64,000 bases of DNA from Micrasema longulum (GCA_022494885.1 JAGVSM010001370.1:372001-436000); one strand, 5' to 3'. Shown: positions 22,011-33,898, counted from the stretch's first letter. Numbers and translations are program-made. The notes: generated by a model from the letters alone, not told the origin.

Positions 22011-22129
22011 ACAATTTGTTTTTTAAAACACAGAGTTCCAGCCACTAGCCTCAAACTAAATAACTAATATAAATATACGAGTAGTATAGAATGAAATACG
22101 TAACTGCTGACATAAAAGGTGTGGTAGTC

Positions 22130-22885
22130 GCTTTATCGACATGAGGAAAAAGCCAAACCCAAGGATGAATGTACTTATTGATAATGAAACCATAGAAAAG
22201 GTTAATGAAATGAAATATTTGGGGATAATACTTGATTCAAAATTGACATTAAATGCAAATTTTGAACACGTTAATAAAAAAATATCAAAAAAAAATATTT
22301 TTCCTTAGTAGATTGAGAAATAAATTAAATAAAGATACTGCAGAACTAATTTACAAAACAATCATTCTTCCACATATAGATTACTGCTCAACAATATTAT
22401 TTTTAGCAAACGAAGGAAATTTAAATAAACTAGAAATTTAACAAAATAAAGCGATGAGAATAGTTCTTAAGAAAAATAAATATAGCAATGTAAAAAAAAT
22501 GAGAGATGAACTAAAATGGTTATCTGTAAGAAGGAGACTTAAATTTAATATGTTGATATTTATACATAAATTTTTTCACGATAAATTACCAAAATATTTT
22601 ATGGATAAAGTTGTCTTAAACAAAAATTGTCATGAATATGCTACTAGACAAAAGGATAAAATAAGACTACCATTATTGAAAAGAGCTAGTCGCAAAATTG
22701 TTTGATGTATAAGGGTTTAAAAATGTATGATGAGATGCCTGAATGTATGAAGAATGAAAAGTGTCTGAGAGAATTTAAAAATAAATGTATAAGTTACTGT
22801 AAGGAAATGTAAATATATATAGATGATGTAAATGTACATAATAGTTTATATTAGTTTTAATATAAGCTAACTTAAGAAACAAATA
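22130..22885 (+). pseudogene. second LINE family, ORF2 C-terminus and 3' UTR
   Basis: Frames at 22142-22310, 22253-22441 and 22454-22705 join into one decayed protein: VNEMKYLGIILDSKLTLNAN, a frameshift in an A run, TAELIYKTIILPHIDYCSTI, a stop, KAMRIVLKKNKYSNV, then KWLSVRRRLKFNMLIFIHK and ATRQKDKIRLPLLK. The order YLG-ID, L.YCS..W-like, A.R..L, L.W..V..R and the R..D.. end is typical of LINE ORF2 downstream of the catalytic site. The 3' UTR is A-rich and ends near 22885. A close but more damaged relative lies at 29340-29865. Confidence 0.7.
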
Positions 22886-23259
22886 AAAAAAAATGACTAC
22901 CTCGTAAACTAATGACATTAATTTTTTTATAATGTTAAATTAAAGAAAATAATTGCTTCAGGTATATGCAATTGAAATTGCAGTAGTAAAATTAACTTAC
23001 AAATCTGAAATTGAACAATTTGATCGAAAATATTTAATACCCGGTAGGTGGGCCGCGCAGCGCACAAACTTTTGAATGGGCAGTTTTACCACGCTTTAAA
23101 ATGGAACTTTCACTCTGAGAACTCATGTTTAACCAAGAGTATTCGACACAAACAGCTGTGCGTCGCTGCTTTGCCCTGTCGTGTTTAGTGTAGTCTCGTA
23201 ATTCTTTAAATATTTAATTATTGTATACTGAAGACCATATGACCTAACATTTATAAAGT
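22886..23259. other. unassigned DNA
   Basis: Short GC-richer stretch (about 23045-23190, with GTGGGCCGCGCAGCGCACAA) between the LINE and the LTR. No gene or RNA call is supported. Confidence 0.4.
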
Positions 23260-23758
23260 TGTGGGACTTAGGTTGTTGTGGGTTGGTTGGAGCTCTTACC
23301 TCTGTTAGATGTGGACAGAAAAGACGATGTTGTAGTTTTATGAGGGTATTTATTGCATGTTAAATAAATATAAAATATGACACAGTGTTGTGGGGCGCGA
23401 GGGTAACGGAGATGAGGTGTTGAAGTAACTGCACTTGAACCACATGCTGGAACTGAGTGACGCCGTCGAGCTGGACTGACTGACTGAACTGAACTTGTTG
23501 GGTTGACTGACTTTGACTGCATTCTGTGGTCTCGTTATAGGCAACGTTCCTTTGTAGTTCATTTTTTCATGGTTGGGACGATGTGGATGTACTGGAAAAC
23601 GATGCTCCCGATTTCATGGGTGAAACTAATAGAGTTGCATTAAATGTGAAATTGGATTCTATAGGAAATTATGACATTGCTTTCTTCGGTCATCACGCTA
23701 TTTCAGAAGAAATGTTTTAGGACGTGTGTGTCATCGATTATGGACTATGAACCCTACA
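23260..23758 (-). mobile_element. LTR, second diverged copy
   Basis: Matches the LTR at 1036-1486 along its length: GGTTGTTGTGGGTTGGTTGG, GTTAGATGTGGACAGAAAAG, a TTTATTGCATG..AAATAAAT polyadenylation region, CTGACTGACTGA, TCTGTGGTCTCGTTATAG, AACGTTCCT.TGTAGTTCAT, and the end TATGAACCCTACA. On the minus strand TATAACG is followed by AAAGTCAGTC, an initiator-like site. No matching short duplication flanks it, so it may be one end of a deleted element. The ORFs at 23268-23562 are LTR shadows. Confidence 0.65.
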
Positions 23759-23984
23759 ATGGCAACAGAGATTGAAAAACCATATTTAAAAAGGATATTT
23801 TGAAATCTGAGTATTTATGTGGCTTCTTTAACTCTTCCGTCTGTGATTTAATAATCAAGAAAATTTGGATTTTGAGTTCGTCCAAATCTTTGTACACAAT
23901 TACTAGATTTCAACTTTTAGAAAATTATCGTGACGAATAAATCAATTTTTTCCAAGAAAAGGAAAAAAAGTAGAAAAATATTTT

Positions 23985-24215
23985 TAGGCGTTGATGCAGG
24001 TGGAAAAATTCAGTCAGATGAATCTCACTCGCATTAAAAAAGTTTTCTGCTTTTTAATTTCACAAAAATTAACAGATAAAAGAATATAATATATACCTAT
24101 GGAAGTCATTATGTAAACAAAATGGTATGTAGACAGGTCAAAACCGTTTTAAATTCCTAGATGTCCATATTTTCTTCTTTAAAATGTTCTTCACATTGAT
24201 TTTTCACTAAATATT
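23985..24215 (+). repeat. repeat B, diverged copy
   Basis: GGCGTTGATGCAGGTGG, CAGTCAGATGAATCTCACTC, TTTAATTTCACAAAAATTAA, CAG, AATTCCTAGATGTCCATATT and AAATGTTCTTC appear in the same order as in 54183-54480. It lacks the CCTAGGG end. Confidence 0.6.
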
Positions 24216-24849
24216 TTTTTGGTAAAATATCATAATTGCGCATAAAATATTTTACCAGGGTGTCGTCTGTGGAAAATGTCTAAACAATTTTTCACGAATT
24301 TCAGTTGCGACCCTTTATTTAGAACAAAAATTCTTTTTCGCTTTGTGCGAAGGTATACAAATTTGTCATTTTTAAGGTAAACTTAAGTATGAGGAGAAAG
24401 CTCCTTTTATCCCTGTCAGCGACAGACACGGAAACTAGAAAAGATTTCAGTTTTGGATACTTTTAAGAAAATCAATCTATAATTTTATTTTTCTCTTCAA
24501 TGCAGGCCCCGTTATAATCCACATGGTGACAAGTATCTAAAAGGTGTATTTTTTGTATGAATTCTTCCAGTATTAGCTTTCATTTGCCGATTCCGGGTTT
24601 CTTACTTTCTCCTTTATTTGAAATATAAATACGCCAGTAAGTTCTGAGTGAGTAATATAAATTAACGTAGTCGGAAAGTTTCAAAGTGGTCTAGAAAAGT
24701 TTGAAACGTGTGCTGAACTTTTTGACTTATTTGCCATTGCAGGTGTCCACTTTTAAATTTAACCAAAATATATTGACATTCGCCAGCTTTCCGATTTAAA
24801 AAAAATCTGTGATATAATTTCTGGGTATTTCGTCTTTACTCAATGTTAT
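24216..24849. other. unassigned AT-rich DNA
   Basis: No feature supported. A stretch near 24400-24450 (CCCTGTCAGCGACAGACACG) is less AT-rich and contains a small palindrome, but has no assignable role. Confidence 0.4.
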
Positions 24850-25020
24850 TAAATATTTGTATATAACCACTTACCAACTTTTCTATGCCTATCGGTTTCG
24901 AAACGTACCCGTCTCTTCGTCAGGACAAAAATTAAACCATCATGTTAAACCCACCCTTCACCATAGTTGTTGCACGAGAATATAAAACCATTTCGACAAG
25001 CATTTGATTAAGCAACCCTA
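24850..25020 (-). repeat. family F repeat with the best-paired motif
   Basis: On the minus strand: CTGACGAAGAGACGGGTACG, then TTTCGAAACCGATAGG. GAGAC and GTTTC can pair as five base pairs (one G-U) around GGGTAC, lying between CTGACGA and GAAAC. To the right on the plus strand the family flank follows: ACCATCATGTTAAACCCACC, CACCATAGTTGTTGCACG and AATATAAAACC. This copy shows the stem most clearly. Confidence 0.6.
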
Positions 25021-26334
25021 ACATGCACTGATAAAGTTATGAAAATATTTTATATTGTGGGAGAAATAGTTTTAAATAGAGGGAGGAGATGAAGGGAGGA
25101 GCATGAGTTTATTGGATATATGACCATTACAATGGAACGTTAGCCAAATATTAAAAATAATTTAGTAAAATGTTTGACCACAAAATTAATGCTTTAAATA
25201 TTAATATTATTTTTATATTTTATTATTACGGAAAAATAATACAGAGCCACTTGTGTACCAAGGGCACTGGGAGTATTGATTTTAATTTGTGCTATGGATA
25301 AGTTATATAGCGTATCAAAGATCCTAATTTCCATTTGTTGCTCTAGATTTTTTTTTTTGTTGATGGCGGCAATTTTATTTATTAGAGTATTTTTAAACTA
25401 ATATTTAAACTATCACAAACTAAACTAATACATTCTTATCATTATCTGCATTGCATTGCAATTACTGAAAAGTTAAAATTGGTAATGTTGGTATTGCAAA
25501 CAGCAAACTGATAACCTATGAATAGACGCTATATTCTAATATGTATACTCCTTTATTAAGTAGGTCTGTTCATAGTTGCTTATCTCTCAACTTTGATAGT
25601 TGACAATTATATGGTTACATCACGTGTTGTTTATGTTGATAGAATGCCTAATTCATTACTTTTGACTATCATATAGCTACTAGAAGAGACTTTTAAGTCT
25701 CACACTTTAGTTTGACCGATATTTGTGTGTTATGTGTAGTAAAAACGTTATTTGAATGACTTTTATAGCGTGATTTCACTTCGCTACAAAAACCTTTATG
25801 ATCTGAAGTAATCATACAAACATTCCAAATTATTAAATCTACAAAGAAATAAATGAATTAAGGAGGCAAGATACTAAATTATATCCTTAAAAGCATCCCA
25901 ATATGTGTTAACAATATTATTTTTTATATATTTGTTTTTTTTCCTGAACACCCAAATTTTATAACCATATAAAATTTTAGATTGCCTAGAATTTTAGATT
26001 GCATAGATTTTTATGAAAACTTTTTAAACGTTTTTTTAATATAAATAAATATTTGAGCTTGTTTACCCTCATCGTCCTTTAGCCAACACCTCGTAAATCA
26101 TTTGTGTTATTTTTACAGGACAGCGAAAAAACTGCTTATTTTACTGAAAGCTCAACTAAATAACGCCTTTAAATGTATTAAAATAAAACGCAGACGCCAA
26201 TTAAAAACTCGAAAGTTTAATTCCTCTTAAATAAATTTTAAAAAATCAGTTTTTTCGTGGTGCCGTAAAATGAACAAAACTGACTTTCGCTGTGTTAGGT
26301 AAGCAACGATGTATTTCGAGTATCAGATCATATC
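25021..26334. other. unassigned AT-rich DNA
   Basis: The phrase CCATTACAATGGAACGTTAG near 25125 echoes GCACGTTCCATTGTAATGGT at 12769 in inverted form, perhaps the edge of a shared repeat. A 16-bp palindrome GAGACTTTTAAGTCTC lies at about 25685. No coding remnant. Confidence 0.4.
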
Positions 26335-26385
26335 TCAAATGTCGTAAATAACCTGTACTGCAAAAATGGGAATCCATTTCCATCT
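26335..26385 (+). repeat. family E fragment
   Basis: CGTAAATAACCTGTACTGCA and AAAATGGGAATCCATTTCC match 53054-53092 (GTAAATAACTTGTGCTGGAA, AAATGGAAATCGAGTTGG), the piece beside the pseudo-tRNA at 53094-53165. No tRNA-like part is present here. Confidence 0.45.
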
Positions 26386-26571
26386 TCTTTACTATTACCT
26401 TTTTTATATGAATTATTAATCAATTCACTTCACTTTATTTTACTTTAAAAGTAAATAAATCAAGACATAAACAAAAAAATGTTTGATTACTACATTAATA
26501 AACACAATTTAAAAAACAATTAGAACACATTTTTTTATTTAATTGTTAATTTGTTAGCACCCTACTTTTAA

Positions 26572-27049
26572 CACTTTGATTACCGGCCGAATACACATAG
26601 AATTTACCCTGTGCCCGGCTCATTTTTGTGAAATTTCATGCTTTGTGAATGGTTTTTTAAACGTATCATAATTATGAAAATACTAATTTAAATCAATTCT
26701 TACTTCTCATATTTATTTGAAACAATTTGATAAATCATTTTTACATGATAGTTTTGCCAACATTAGCCTTTATGGAGAGCCACATTGCAATGTTCGCATA
26801 TATACCTACAGCGTCTCACTCCTTTTTTTGTGCTTTGTATCCCTGAGCCGTGTTATAATAACCACGCGTTGTGTCCCGGTCCCGTGTTTTTGCGTAGTTT
26901 ACCAGCAGGAAAAAAGTACTAATAAAAGTCACTAAATGTCAATAAAATGCACTTTTTTGAACAGCTGGTAAAACACGTGAAAACACGGGACCGGGACACC
27001 ACGCGTGGTTATATAATCACGTGTTTACACGGTTCCGGGATACAAAGTG
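26572..27049. mobile_element. TTAA-flanked palindromic MITE (piggyBac-like)
   Basis: TTAA at 26568-26571 and at 27050-27053 bound the block. Its ends are similar when inverted: CACTTTGATTACCGG on the left, CACTTTGTATCCCGG from the right. TTAA duplication is the mark of piggyBac-type transposition. The right half is a near-perfect palindrome. Arm 26832-26907 (CTTTGTATCCCTGAGCCGTG, then ACCACGCGTTGTGTCCCGGT) pairs with 26964-27047 around a loop of about 56 bp. Because the left palindrome arm also begins CTTTGTATCCC, the mobile unit may be just the palindrome inside an older copy. It encodes nothing. Confidence 0.6.
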
Positions 27050-27053
27050 TTAA

Positions 27054-28338
27054 AATAGTCGAATCATTCTAAAAATAAACTTTATTTTTAAAATGCTTAA
27101 TTTTCAATCTGATTTTTCTCAAGCCGTGGGGTTCAACTTTCGTTATAAAATCAAGAGACAAAAACATTTTAACTGTAATGATCAACAACTGCTGTATGAC
27201 CCAATACCTACACCCAATAGAAGTACTGAATCAATTGGTAAATAGGAATATTATTACAAACATTTACAGACGGCTACATACTCGTATTACGTGTTTGGGT
27301 GTATGGTGCATAGTGAATGGTTTATTTTATAAGTAGACACATTGTTATCATTTTCTAGTTGTAAGGCGCGCTGTCTATGCGACTTGACGTGTCATTCGTG
27401 CCGCATAAACATTGAGGTTATGTTAAAGTATTTCGTGTTTTAGTAGTATGAAATACATAGTATTTACCCGTGTTTTAATGAAATGTGCGCTTGGAAAAAG
27501 TACAGACCTTAAATTTTCGAATGAAAAACGGGTTGTACTCTTGTGAAGTGCTCCTAATTACCGTCCGTAATAGTTTTTAACACTATTTTATTTGTTGTTT
27601 ATTACGTTTTCAAATGTTTAATAAAATCAGATGATTGTGAAGTGATATTGATTATACAAAACATTGGTGTACGAAATTAACAGGTATCTAAAAATGCTTT
27701 TGTTAAACTTTTTTTTCTTTTTTTTTTATTTATTTATTTTCTTTCACTGTTCAAATTATTTTTTTGCTTTTTTTCGGTATTGATATACCCTTAGAGTATA
27801 TATATGTATATACTCTAAGGATATACCTTAGTTTAGTTTTTTTAAATAGTCTTCAAAATGGCTTCTTAGAACCTGCATACCGATATGTTAAGTATTAGAC
27901 TCATTCGATTTTTATAAAAATAAAAAGTAAAAACTGTCAAGGGGTTTAAATTGAGTACCTACTTGTCAACAAATATTCAAACACTAAAAAAAAAATTAGA
28001 ATGTATTTTTTACGCTTCAGGCTAGTCAACATGTATAATATTTAAATAAATCATACTTATTAAACCCCTAAGGTTGCAGGTGTAAAACGAAGAAAAAATA
28101 AAATAGTTAATTGAAAATTACCTAAAAATTCGTAAAATTATAGTTTAGTTGGGAAAAAAATTAGTAACAAAAGCGTTGTCTCTATGGAAACGACTTAATG
28201 ATCAGTCTTCGGATCGGTCAATAATTTATTATATTATAATTTAATGGAAAATTATGAAAAATATTTGAACTTTGCATATAAAACTGGTCTTAAAGTAAGC
28301 TATTCAAACGTGAAAAAGCGCAATAAACGCATCAACAG
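27054..28338. other. unassigned DNA with a perfect small hairpin
   Basis: A hairpin at about 27787-27823 pairs CCTTAGAGTATATA with TATATACTCTAAGG around a short TATG-type loop. The less AT-rich stretch 27360-27450 and the rest show no coding remnant. A tail-like TTTATTTATTTATT run lies at 27727. Confidence 0.4.
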
Positions 28339-28600
28339 GTGACGTGGCGCAGTTGATTAGACGGCCGACTGTGAAGCTGGCCTTGCGGGTTCGATTCGTG
28401 CCAACTGCATAAAAAATCCAATATTTTTTTTTTCCTAACTGATCTGACTGTTGAGGTGTATTTTTTATAACTTCGTTCTATGTCCTCTCTTTCCCACCGG
28501 CTGACAAGCCTCTGAAATATAGGCTTAGCGAGTTATTTCTATCTTTAAAATTTCACAAAACTGGCGCATGACTATGGCTTAATAATAAATCCTAATAAAA
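28339..28600 (+). repeat. tRNA-like sequence, probably a SINE head
   Basis: GTGGCGCAGTTGATTAGACG is an excellent pol III box A, and GCGGGTTCGATTCGTGCC a good box B 34 bp later. The middle folds as GGCCG pairing with TGGCC, but the loop holds ten bases instead of seven, and the T stem and acceptor stem do not pair. It is therefore a tRNA-derived sequence, not a working tRNA gene. A T run (28424-28433) and body follow. No other copy was found in this window, so the family assignment is uncertain. Confidence 0.55.
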
Positions 28601-29339
28601 TAAAAATTGTTTAGGTATTCTGAATATCTTCACCATATTTTCGAAAGGAAATCAGAGCACATTTTAATTGTTCCTCGTTTTCTGCATCATCATAAATCTT
28701 TCATTTCGTTGTATATTTATTGTCGATGTCTAAACCAACTTAGCACCCCTTTCTAGACTTTGTCGACAATGCTGTCAACCTTATCGGGGATAAAATCAGG
28801 GACTTAAATATTGTTAGCTAAACGAGCTGACTACCATTGAAATACTTTTGTGCGATGACTGAATTTCGCATAGCATGTCCATATGGCTAAAAGCGTCGAG
28901 TTAAATATTTCGAGCTCGAATCCTACGCAAGCTAACTGTTTACGTCGTCTACAATGAAAGGAAGTCGAGATATTTCCGTGCTCCACATTCCATTGAAAAA
29001 ATAATATTACCAACCACTTGAATCATAATGTTTACGGAACAAAAATAATCTTGTCTATTACTATCGATGATAAACAGCATTGAAATTAAACTGGCGCCAA
29101 TAATACTGTACAATTAAAACTGACGTCAGAAATGTGAAACTTAGTACGTAAAAGATTCTGAATTGTGACGTTGATTGAGTTTTTTGAGCACCGCAAAACA
29201 ATTATCATTTGAAAGGTAAAAAGACTAAAAGAAATGCGGCATAAAGTTATTTCTTTTTAGGAGAATCAATGTAGGTGTGGGTAATTTTTAAAAGTATAAA
29301 TCGTGTTTAGGATAAATACATAAAACAGATTTTAATGCA
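28601..29339. other. unassigned AT-rich DNA
   Basis: No coding remnant. A weak tRNA-like phrase (CGAGCTCGAATCCTACGC at 28910) resembles a box B, but I see no partner box A at the right spacing. Confidence 0.4.
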
Positions 29340-29865
29340 AACGAAAATTATTATTATTCTATATATAGATTACAAATCTAAAGTATTATTTTTAACCAAT
29401 TATGGAAATTTAAATAAATAAGAAGTTCTTTAAAATAGAGCCATAAGAATAGTACTTAAGAAAGGACGATGTAATAAAATTGAAAAATTGAGAGAAGAAC
29501 TCAATTGGATAACAATAAAACTGCTATACTTATAATATGCTTGTTTTTATATTTAATTTTTTTAACAATCAAATGCCCGAATACTTCATGAATAAGATGG
29601 TATTAAATTTTTTTTAAAAACATAAGTATATTAAAAGAAATAAAATTTAAAGAAAAAATATTTTGTATAAAGGTTTAAAAATGTATAAAGAGATACCTGA
29701 ATGTATGAAGAATGAAAAGAATTTTAATGAATTAAAAAATAATGTTATGTTTACTGAAAGATGATGTAAATATATATGTAATTTTTGTAAATGTAAATAT
29801 TATTTTATGTACTAATTGTAATTTAAGCTAACTTTAGAAATAAATAAAATATTTGTTTATTTATT
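29340..29865 (+). pseudogene. LINE 3' end, relative of 22130-22885
   Basis: The phrases AATTATGGAAATTTAAATAA, AGAATAGTACTTAAGAAAGG, TTGAGAGAAGAACTCAATTG, ATACTTCATGAATAAGATGG and GTATAAAGAGATACCTGAAT, then GTATGAAGAATGAAAAG, follow the plus-strand LINE at 22370-22885 in order, with many small deletions. Stops are frequent. It ends in AAATAAATAAAATATTTG, a LINE-type tail. Confidence 0.7.
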
Positions 29866-30859
29866 TATTTTATTTATGAAAAGAAACTAACAGCCAATGT
29901 AACAAAAAAATACAATATCTATATATAAACCAAAACTATAGGCCAATTAAAGTTTTCTAAATATAACTAAACACAATGCCAAAAAATAAGGATAAAAGCG
30001 TACCCGTACTCCGTATCATTCCACTTGTAAAAAAATACATTTTAACAATAATACTGAAATAGAACATATGAAAAAAAAAGTCAAGTCTATCTTAAACCCC
30101 AGAAAAGCCTTCCCTCCTTTCTTCTTTCAAACAAGAGAAATTAAAAATGATACAAAAGCAAACGAAAAAATAAAGTTAATACCGTTAGATCAAATTATAA
30201 TTATTATTCGCAACTAAGATTCTAGAGTTTTCTTTATAGTTGTTTAGAACGAGGAAATATATATCGATTTCAGAAAAAAGATGATTTGGAACTCCGAGAA
30301 AAAATGCATTCTTATTGTTATTTGTGCTTGAAATACCAACATAAAACAATTGTTGCAACAGAGTTCAGTAACATAGTGCAATAAGGGAAACGAAATGCGT
30401 AAAAAAAATTAGGAAAAACAAATTCAATTTTGTGTGATATTAATTTGTTAATTTTAAAAACGCGTTGTATAAGAGATTATTTTGTGAACGGAAAAATTTA
30501 CCTGCATTATCTATGGCTTTCAGCTCATTATAACGGAACCTAAAATTCTGAGAAAATTTGAATAAATAACTATTTTACCCTCAAACTCTCGTTACCAGTC
30601 TCACAGTTGGTCGTCTATCCAACTGCTGGGTGTAAAACAATGTATTGATGAGGATGTACTATACTATACCCAATAAAAAAAAAATGGTAAAGACATTTTT
30701 TATTGTTTTTCCCAGATCAGGATCGTGGAAAAAACCATTTAAACCGCATGTTAAAAAGAGGAAGTAGGTTATCGAGCACGTGTGAGTTATTTTGTACGAT
30801 GCACGAAAACACGATTTTCTCAGGTACATATTTTATTTTATAATTTTTTTGCGCCTATA
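29866..30859. other. unassigned AT-rich DNA
   Basis: The left edge (29856-29960) begins TTTATTTATTTATTTTATTT and then AACAGCCAATG-like text, suggesting the tail of a minus-strand LINE abutting the preceding one. No coding remnant. Confidence 0.4.
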
Positions 30860-31160
30860 AGTCTTTTATATACATGGAAGTTATATAAAACCTTAGTCTA
30901 TATACAACATAAAATTTTAAAAATACAATTTAATCAATAAAAGATGGAACAGAGTTTAGAAGTAAAGTTGGTATAAAAAAAAAAAAAAGATGAGTATTTA
31001 AACAATATAAATTTAACAAAATACAATATAAAGAAATAAAAGAAAAGAACGTCGTTTAGAAGTATAGTTGGTATAAAAATAAAATAAAAAAAACAAGTGA
31101 ATAAACAACATAAATTTCAAAAAATACAATATTAAGAAATAAAATATAGAACAGTTTTAT
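30860..31160. repeat. minisatellite, ~95-bp unit (locus 1)
   Basis: About three diverged units, each with GTTTAGAAGTATAGTTGGTA, an A-rich stretch, GATGAGT..AAACAACATAA and ATTTCAAAAAATACAATATA, then AAGAAATAAAA. The same unit is tandem at 40180-40560, and both loci begin with CATGGAAGTTATATAAAAC after a T-rich run. The shared left flank suggests the array travels with a mobile element, perhaps a LINE 3' UTR read in reverse. Confidence 0.7.
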
Positions 31161-32010
31161 TAGCTAAAAACTGTTTTTAGTTTGCGTATGTACGACAACA
31201 CATAATTATTCACTCGGTTCACTCCATACAAATTTATACGAAAATCGCGTTCGGTAAATTCAATGAAAATTTATCATGTACTCGTATATGAAATCAAATA
31301 CACACACTTTTTTATTAGCTTTAAAATGTTATTTATATTGTTATTTTCATAAGTATAAAAGGTAAAATAAACTTTACATTCTTGTAAGACTTTTTATTGT
31401 GCCTACAGCTGAGACATTTTTAAGCGTTTTCGCCTATATTTAGGTATGATTATCTGTGCTAACGGATGACACATGGAAAAAATAATTTATTTACTTTTGT
31501 GCTTTTTTTCAGTATGATTTTTTTCAATATTTCGGTATTTTACTGTACGCCAGTAGTAATGCTCACAGTTTGAAGTGTTTGCCTAATCCGCACCCTTAAA
31601 ATGCTTAGCTAAAATATGTATAATTTTGCATAAATAAAACACTTATTTAATTGGATGAATTTAATACTAGTTACATTTAATGAGATATCATAAATGAATG
31701 GTTTCTACATATATGTATATTTTATTCACCATTTAGTTAAAGTGCTGGCCTAGTGTTTAATAAATTATACGTATCCACTTCATTTAACATGAAATATATT
31801 TCATGGCCGGGTTGAATTCCACCATTTAGGGCATTAATAAAACGAAAACAATGAGAAAGGAATTGAACCGTTATTCTAGGAGATGAAAAATAAATACCAA
31901 ATGTACCACTACTATACTGGGTTCTACTTCATCTACCCACTGGCCTTATTTGCTTCGAGATAACTTGTAAAAGAAAACGATGTTGTAATTTGTATCTACG
32001 CAGTAGATCA
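31161..32010. other. unassigned AT-rich DNA
   Basis: No feature supported. The phrase GGCCGGGTTGAATTCCACC near 31805 looks slightly like a box B, but the rest of a tRNA fold is absent. Confidence 0.4.
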
Positions 32011-32163
32011 GTGGCCTCATTCTTTAACTAATTCGTTTCGCAAATTCATTCGTATCGTTTGAGAAGGAACGAGGGCGAAATACGATTTTGATTGCGTTAG
32101 ATTGAGATGGATTTATAACAAAAGAACGAACCTTCGAAACGAAATTGTGGCAGAATAAGCCTC
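32011..32163. mobile_element. small MITE-like inverted repeat
   Basis: The left end GTGGCCTCATTCTTTAACTA, then ATTCGTTTCG, is similar to the inverted right end GAGGCTTATTCTGCCACAAT, then TTCGTTTCG. Such ends (GGCC.ATTCT...CGAAACG) occur in small non-autonomous DNA elements of arthropods. There is no clear target duplication and no coding capacity. The superfamily is not determined. Confidence 0.4.
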
Positions 32164-32264
32164 CCGAGTTCCATATTCGAACATTAAACAATATTATATA
32201 CTACGATTGAAAACGTATTATTTGACAATAATTTTAGTTTGTCCCAACTTTTGTAGGCAATGAT

Positions 32265-32390
32265 CGGATTTTACCCCCTAGGGAGTTATTAAGATAAACA
32301 TATTACAACAGAGACGGAGAAGAGTTCAGAGAGGAGAATATGGAAATCTAGACATTTTTATACTTCTTCTTAGAGCAATAGAACGAAAAA
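32265..32390 (-). repeat. repeat B, fragment
   Basis: TTACCCCCTAGGGAGTTATT, ATTACAACAGAGACGGAGAA, GAATATGGAAATCTAGACAT match the reverse complement of the 3' half of repeat B. Confidence 0.6.
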
Positions 32391-32639
32391 GCATAAATGT
32401 TTTTTTTTAATTCAGCCTCTGCCTAGTATGTAGGTGAAATAGTTGAGAATCTATGTATTAACATATTTATCAATATATAGCAGTGGCAAACGGTGACTTT
32501 TTTCATAGGCAAGCCATATTTTTTTTCATAATTTCTACTTGCATGTTCATACATATAAGCTACGTAGACACACGGTTTTTTTTCATTGAAAAAAATAACA
32601 GCAATCAAAATCTTCGCGTTATATGTAGGTAAATTTCCT

Positions 32640-32740
32640 GTTTAAATTTATTTCAACAGAGAGGGAAAACATTTTTAAGAAGGGAATATGGAAGAGCCAG
32701 TCTGCAAGCATTTGGACATACATTGTTAAATTTCCTGTTA
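32640..32740. repeat. repeat B, fused inverted fragments
   Basis: The left half (TTTCAACAGAGAGGGAAAAC, AAGAAGGGAATATGGAAG) is in reverse orientation. The right half (AGCCAGTCTGCAAGCATTTG, GACATACATTGTT) is in forward orientation, as in 14575-14610. The two meet at about 32694. Confidence 0.6.
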
Positions 32741-33898
32741 TTTTAATTCAATTCAATTTATTTTCAATTTATTGAAAAGAAAAAATAAATAAAACGATGA
32801 CATTCGTTAGATCTATTTCCAATAATATTGCAACAAAAATGTTCACACTAAGCACCACCATGTGACCGCCAGCGTCCACTCCGATTTCTTTTAAAAATGA
32901 ATAATGCTAAAAATTTACATATGCACATTTCGGAGCGCCACTAACATTAAGACGGGCGGACGAAAGAACTGGTGTCTAATTTCAACTGCATACTATCAAA
33001 GGAAAATAGTCCTTAGGCAATAATATTAAAAATGCTATTCTCCAACTAGAGACGCTTAAAATAATATCTGCAATCTGCGAGCTTACTTACGGGGAATAAA
33101 ACAAAAACTGGGTTTTGAGATGTTTATTTTATTTTATTAACGTAAACGGCAAATCTGCCTTTTACAAACATTTATAATACTAACATGTTTGGCTAAATAT
33201 TTTTTTTTAAACATAAATTTCCTTATACCCAAGATTTATAAAAAAAAATTAAACCTAAAAATTATACAACATATTTAATAGAAAGTTTAAATAATAAAAC
33301 ATTCTACAGTAATACAACAAGAAAATCATAAGTACCATTTCATACAGCTGGGCAAAGTGAACAAAAAACTGTATATATTATGAAATGCATGAATAAATAA
33401 ATATAATTACTATTCACCATCTTTGAAAAAGTTCAAAATGTTTGTTTTATAGGAACAATACCCTACACTTAATATATTAGATACGTGAGAATACATAACT
33501 ATTGCCGAGTTCATGAAGTCTATTTAATACGGCATTACAAGTATAAACTGTTAGTTTCTTTCCCCCACTATAACGGGCTGGGCGCTGGGTGCGCTTATAA
33601 TTTATTTTTTTTGGGATTTATAAACGGTGACGCTAATTTATTATAAGTTTATTTTTTTCATCTATTTTCCCATAATTAAAACTACGATGAAACATTATTA
33701 TCGATAAACAAATATATTGGTAAGCTGCGCATAATCGCTTATATAGACTATTGGCTCCTGATATATAATTTTATAATGCATTTAAGTATTATAAAAAAAA
33801 AATGGTCTTGTCCTGTCCTACGGAAAATTCTAATCTAGTCAATACCAGAAACATAGTTTGAATCTATCTGAAATAAATACAAATTTATTCACTAATTA
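32741..33898. other. unassigned DNA, probable LINE 3' UTR in reverse
   Basis: From 33121 the sequence TTTATTTTATTTTATTAACG, then AAACGGCAAATCTGCC, resembles an inverted LINE tail (compare GACGGCTTACGCC at 14723). A/T-rich sequence without coding remnants continues to about 33520. Nothing else is recognised. Confidence 0.35.

Noticed and set aside
23268..23562. Two minus-strand ORFs (84 and 70 codons), serine-rich
   Set aside because: They lie entirely inside the LTR and follow its CTGACTGA and CAGT-rich text.
28339..28410. Possible functional tRNA gene
   Set aside because: Boxes A and B are good, but the anticodon loop has ten bases, and the T stem and acceptor stem do not pair; better explained as a tRNA-derived SINE head.
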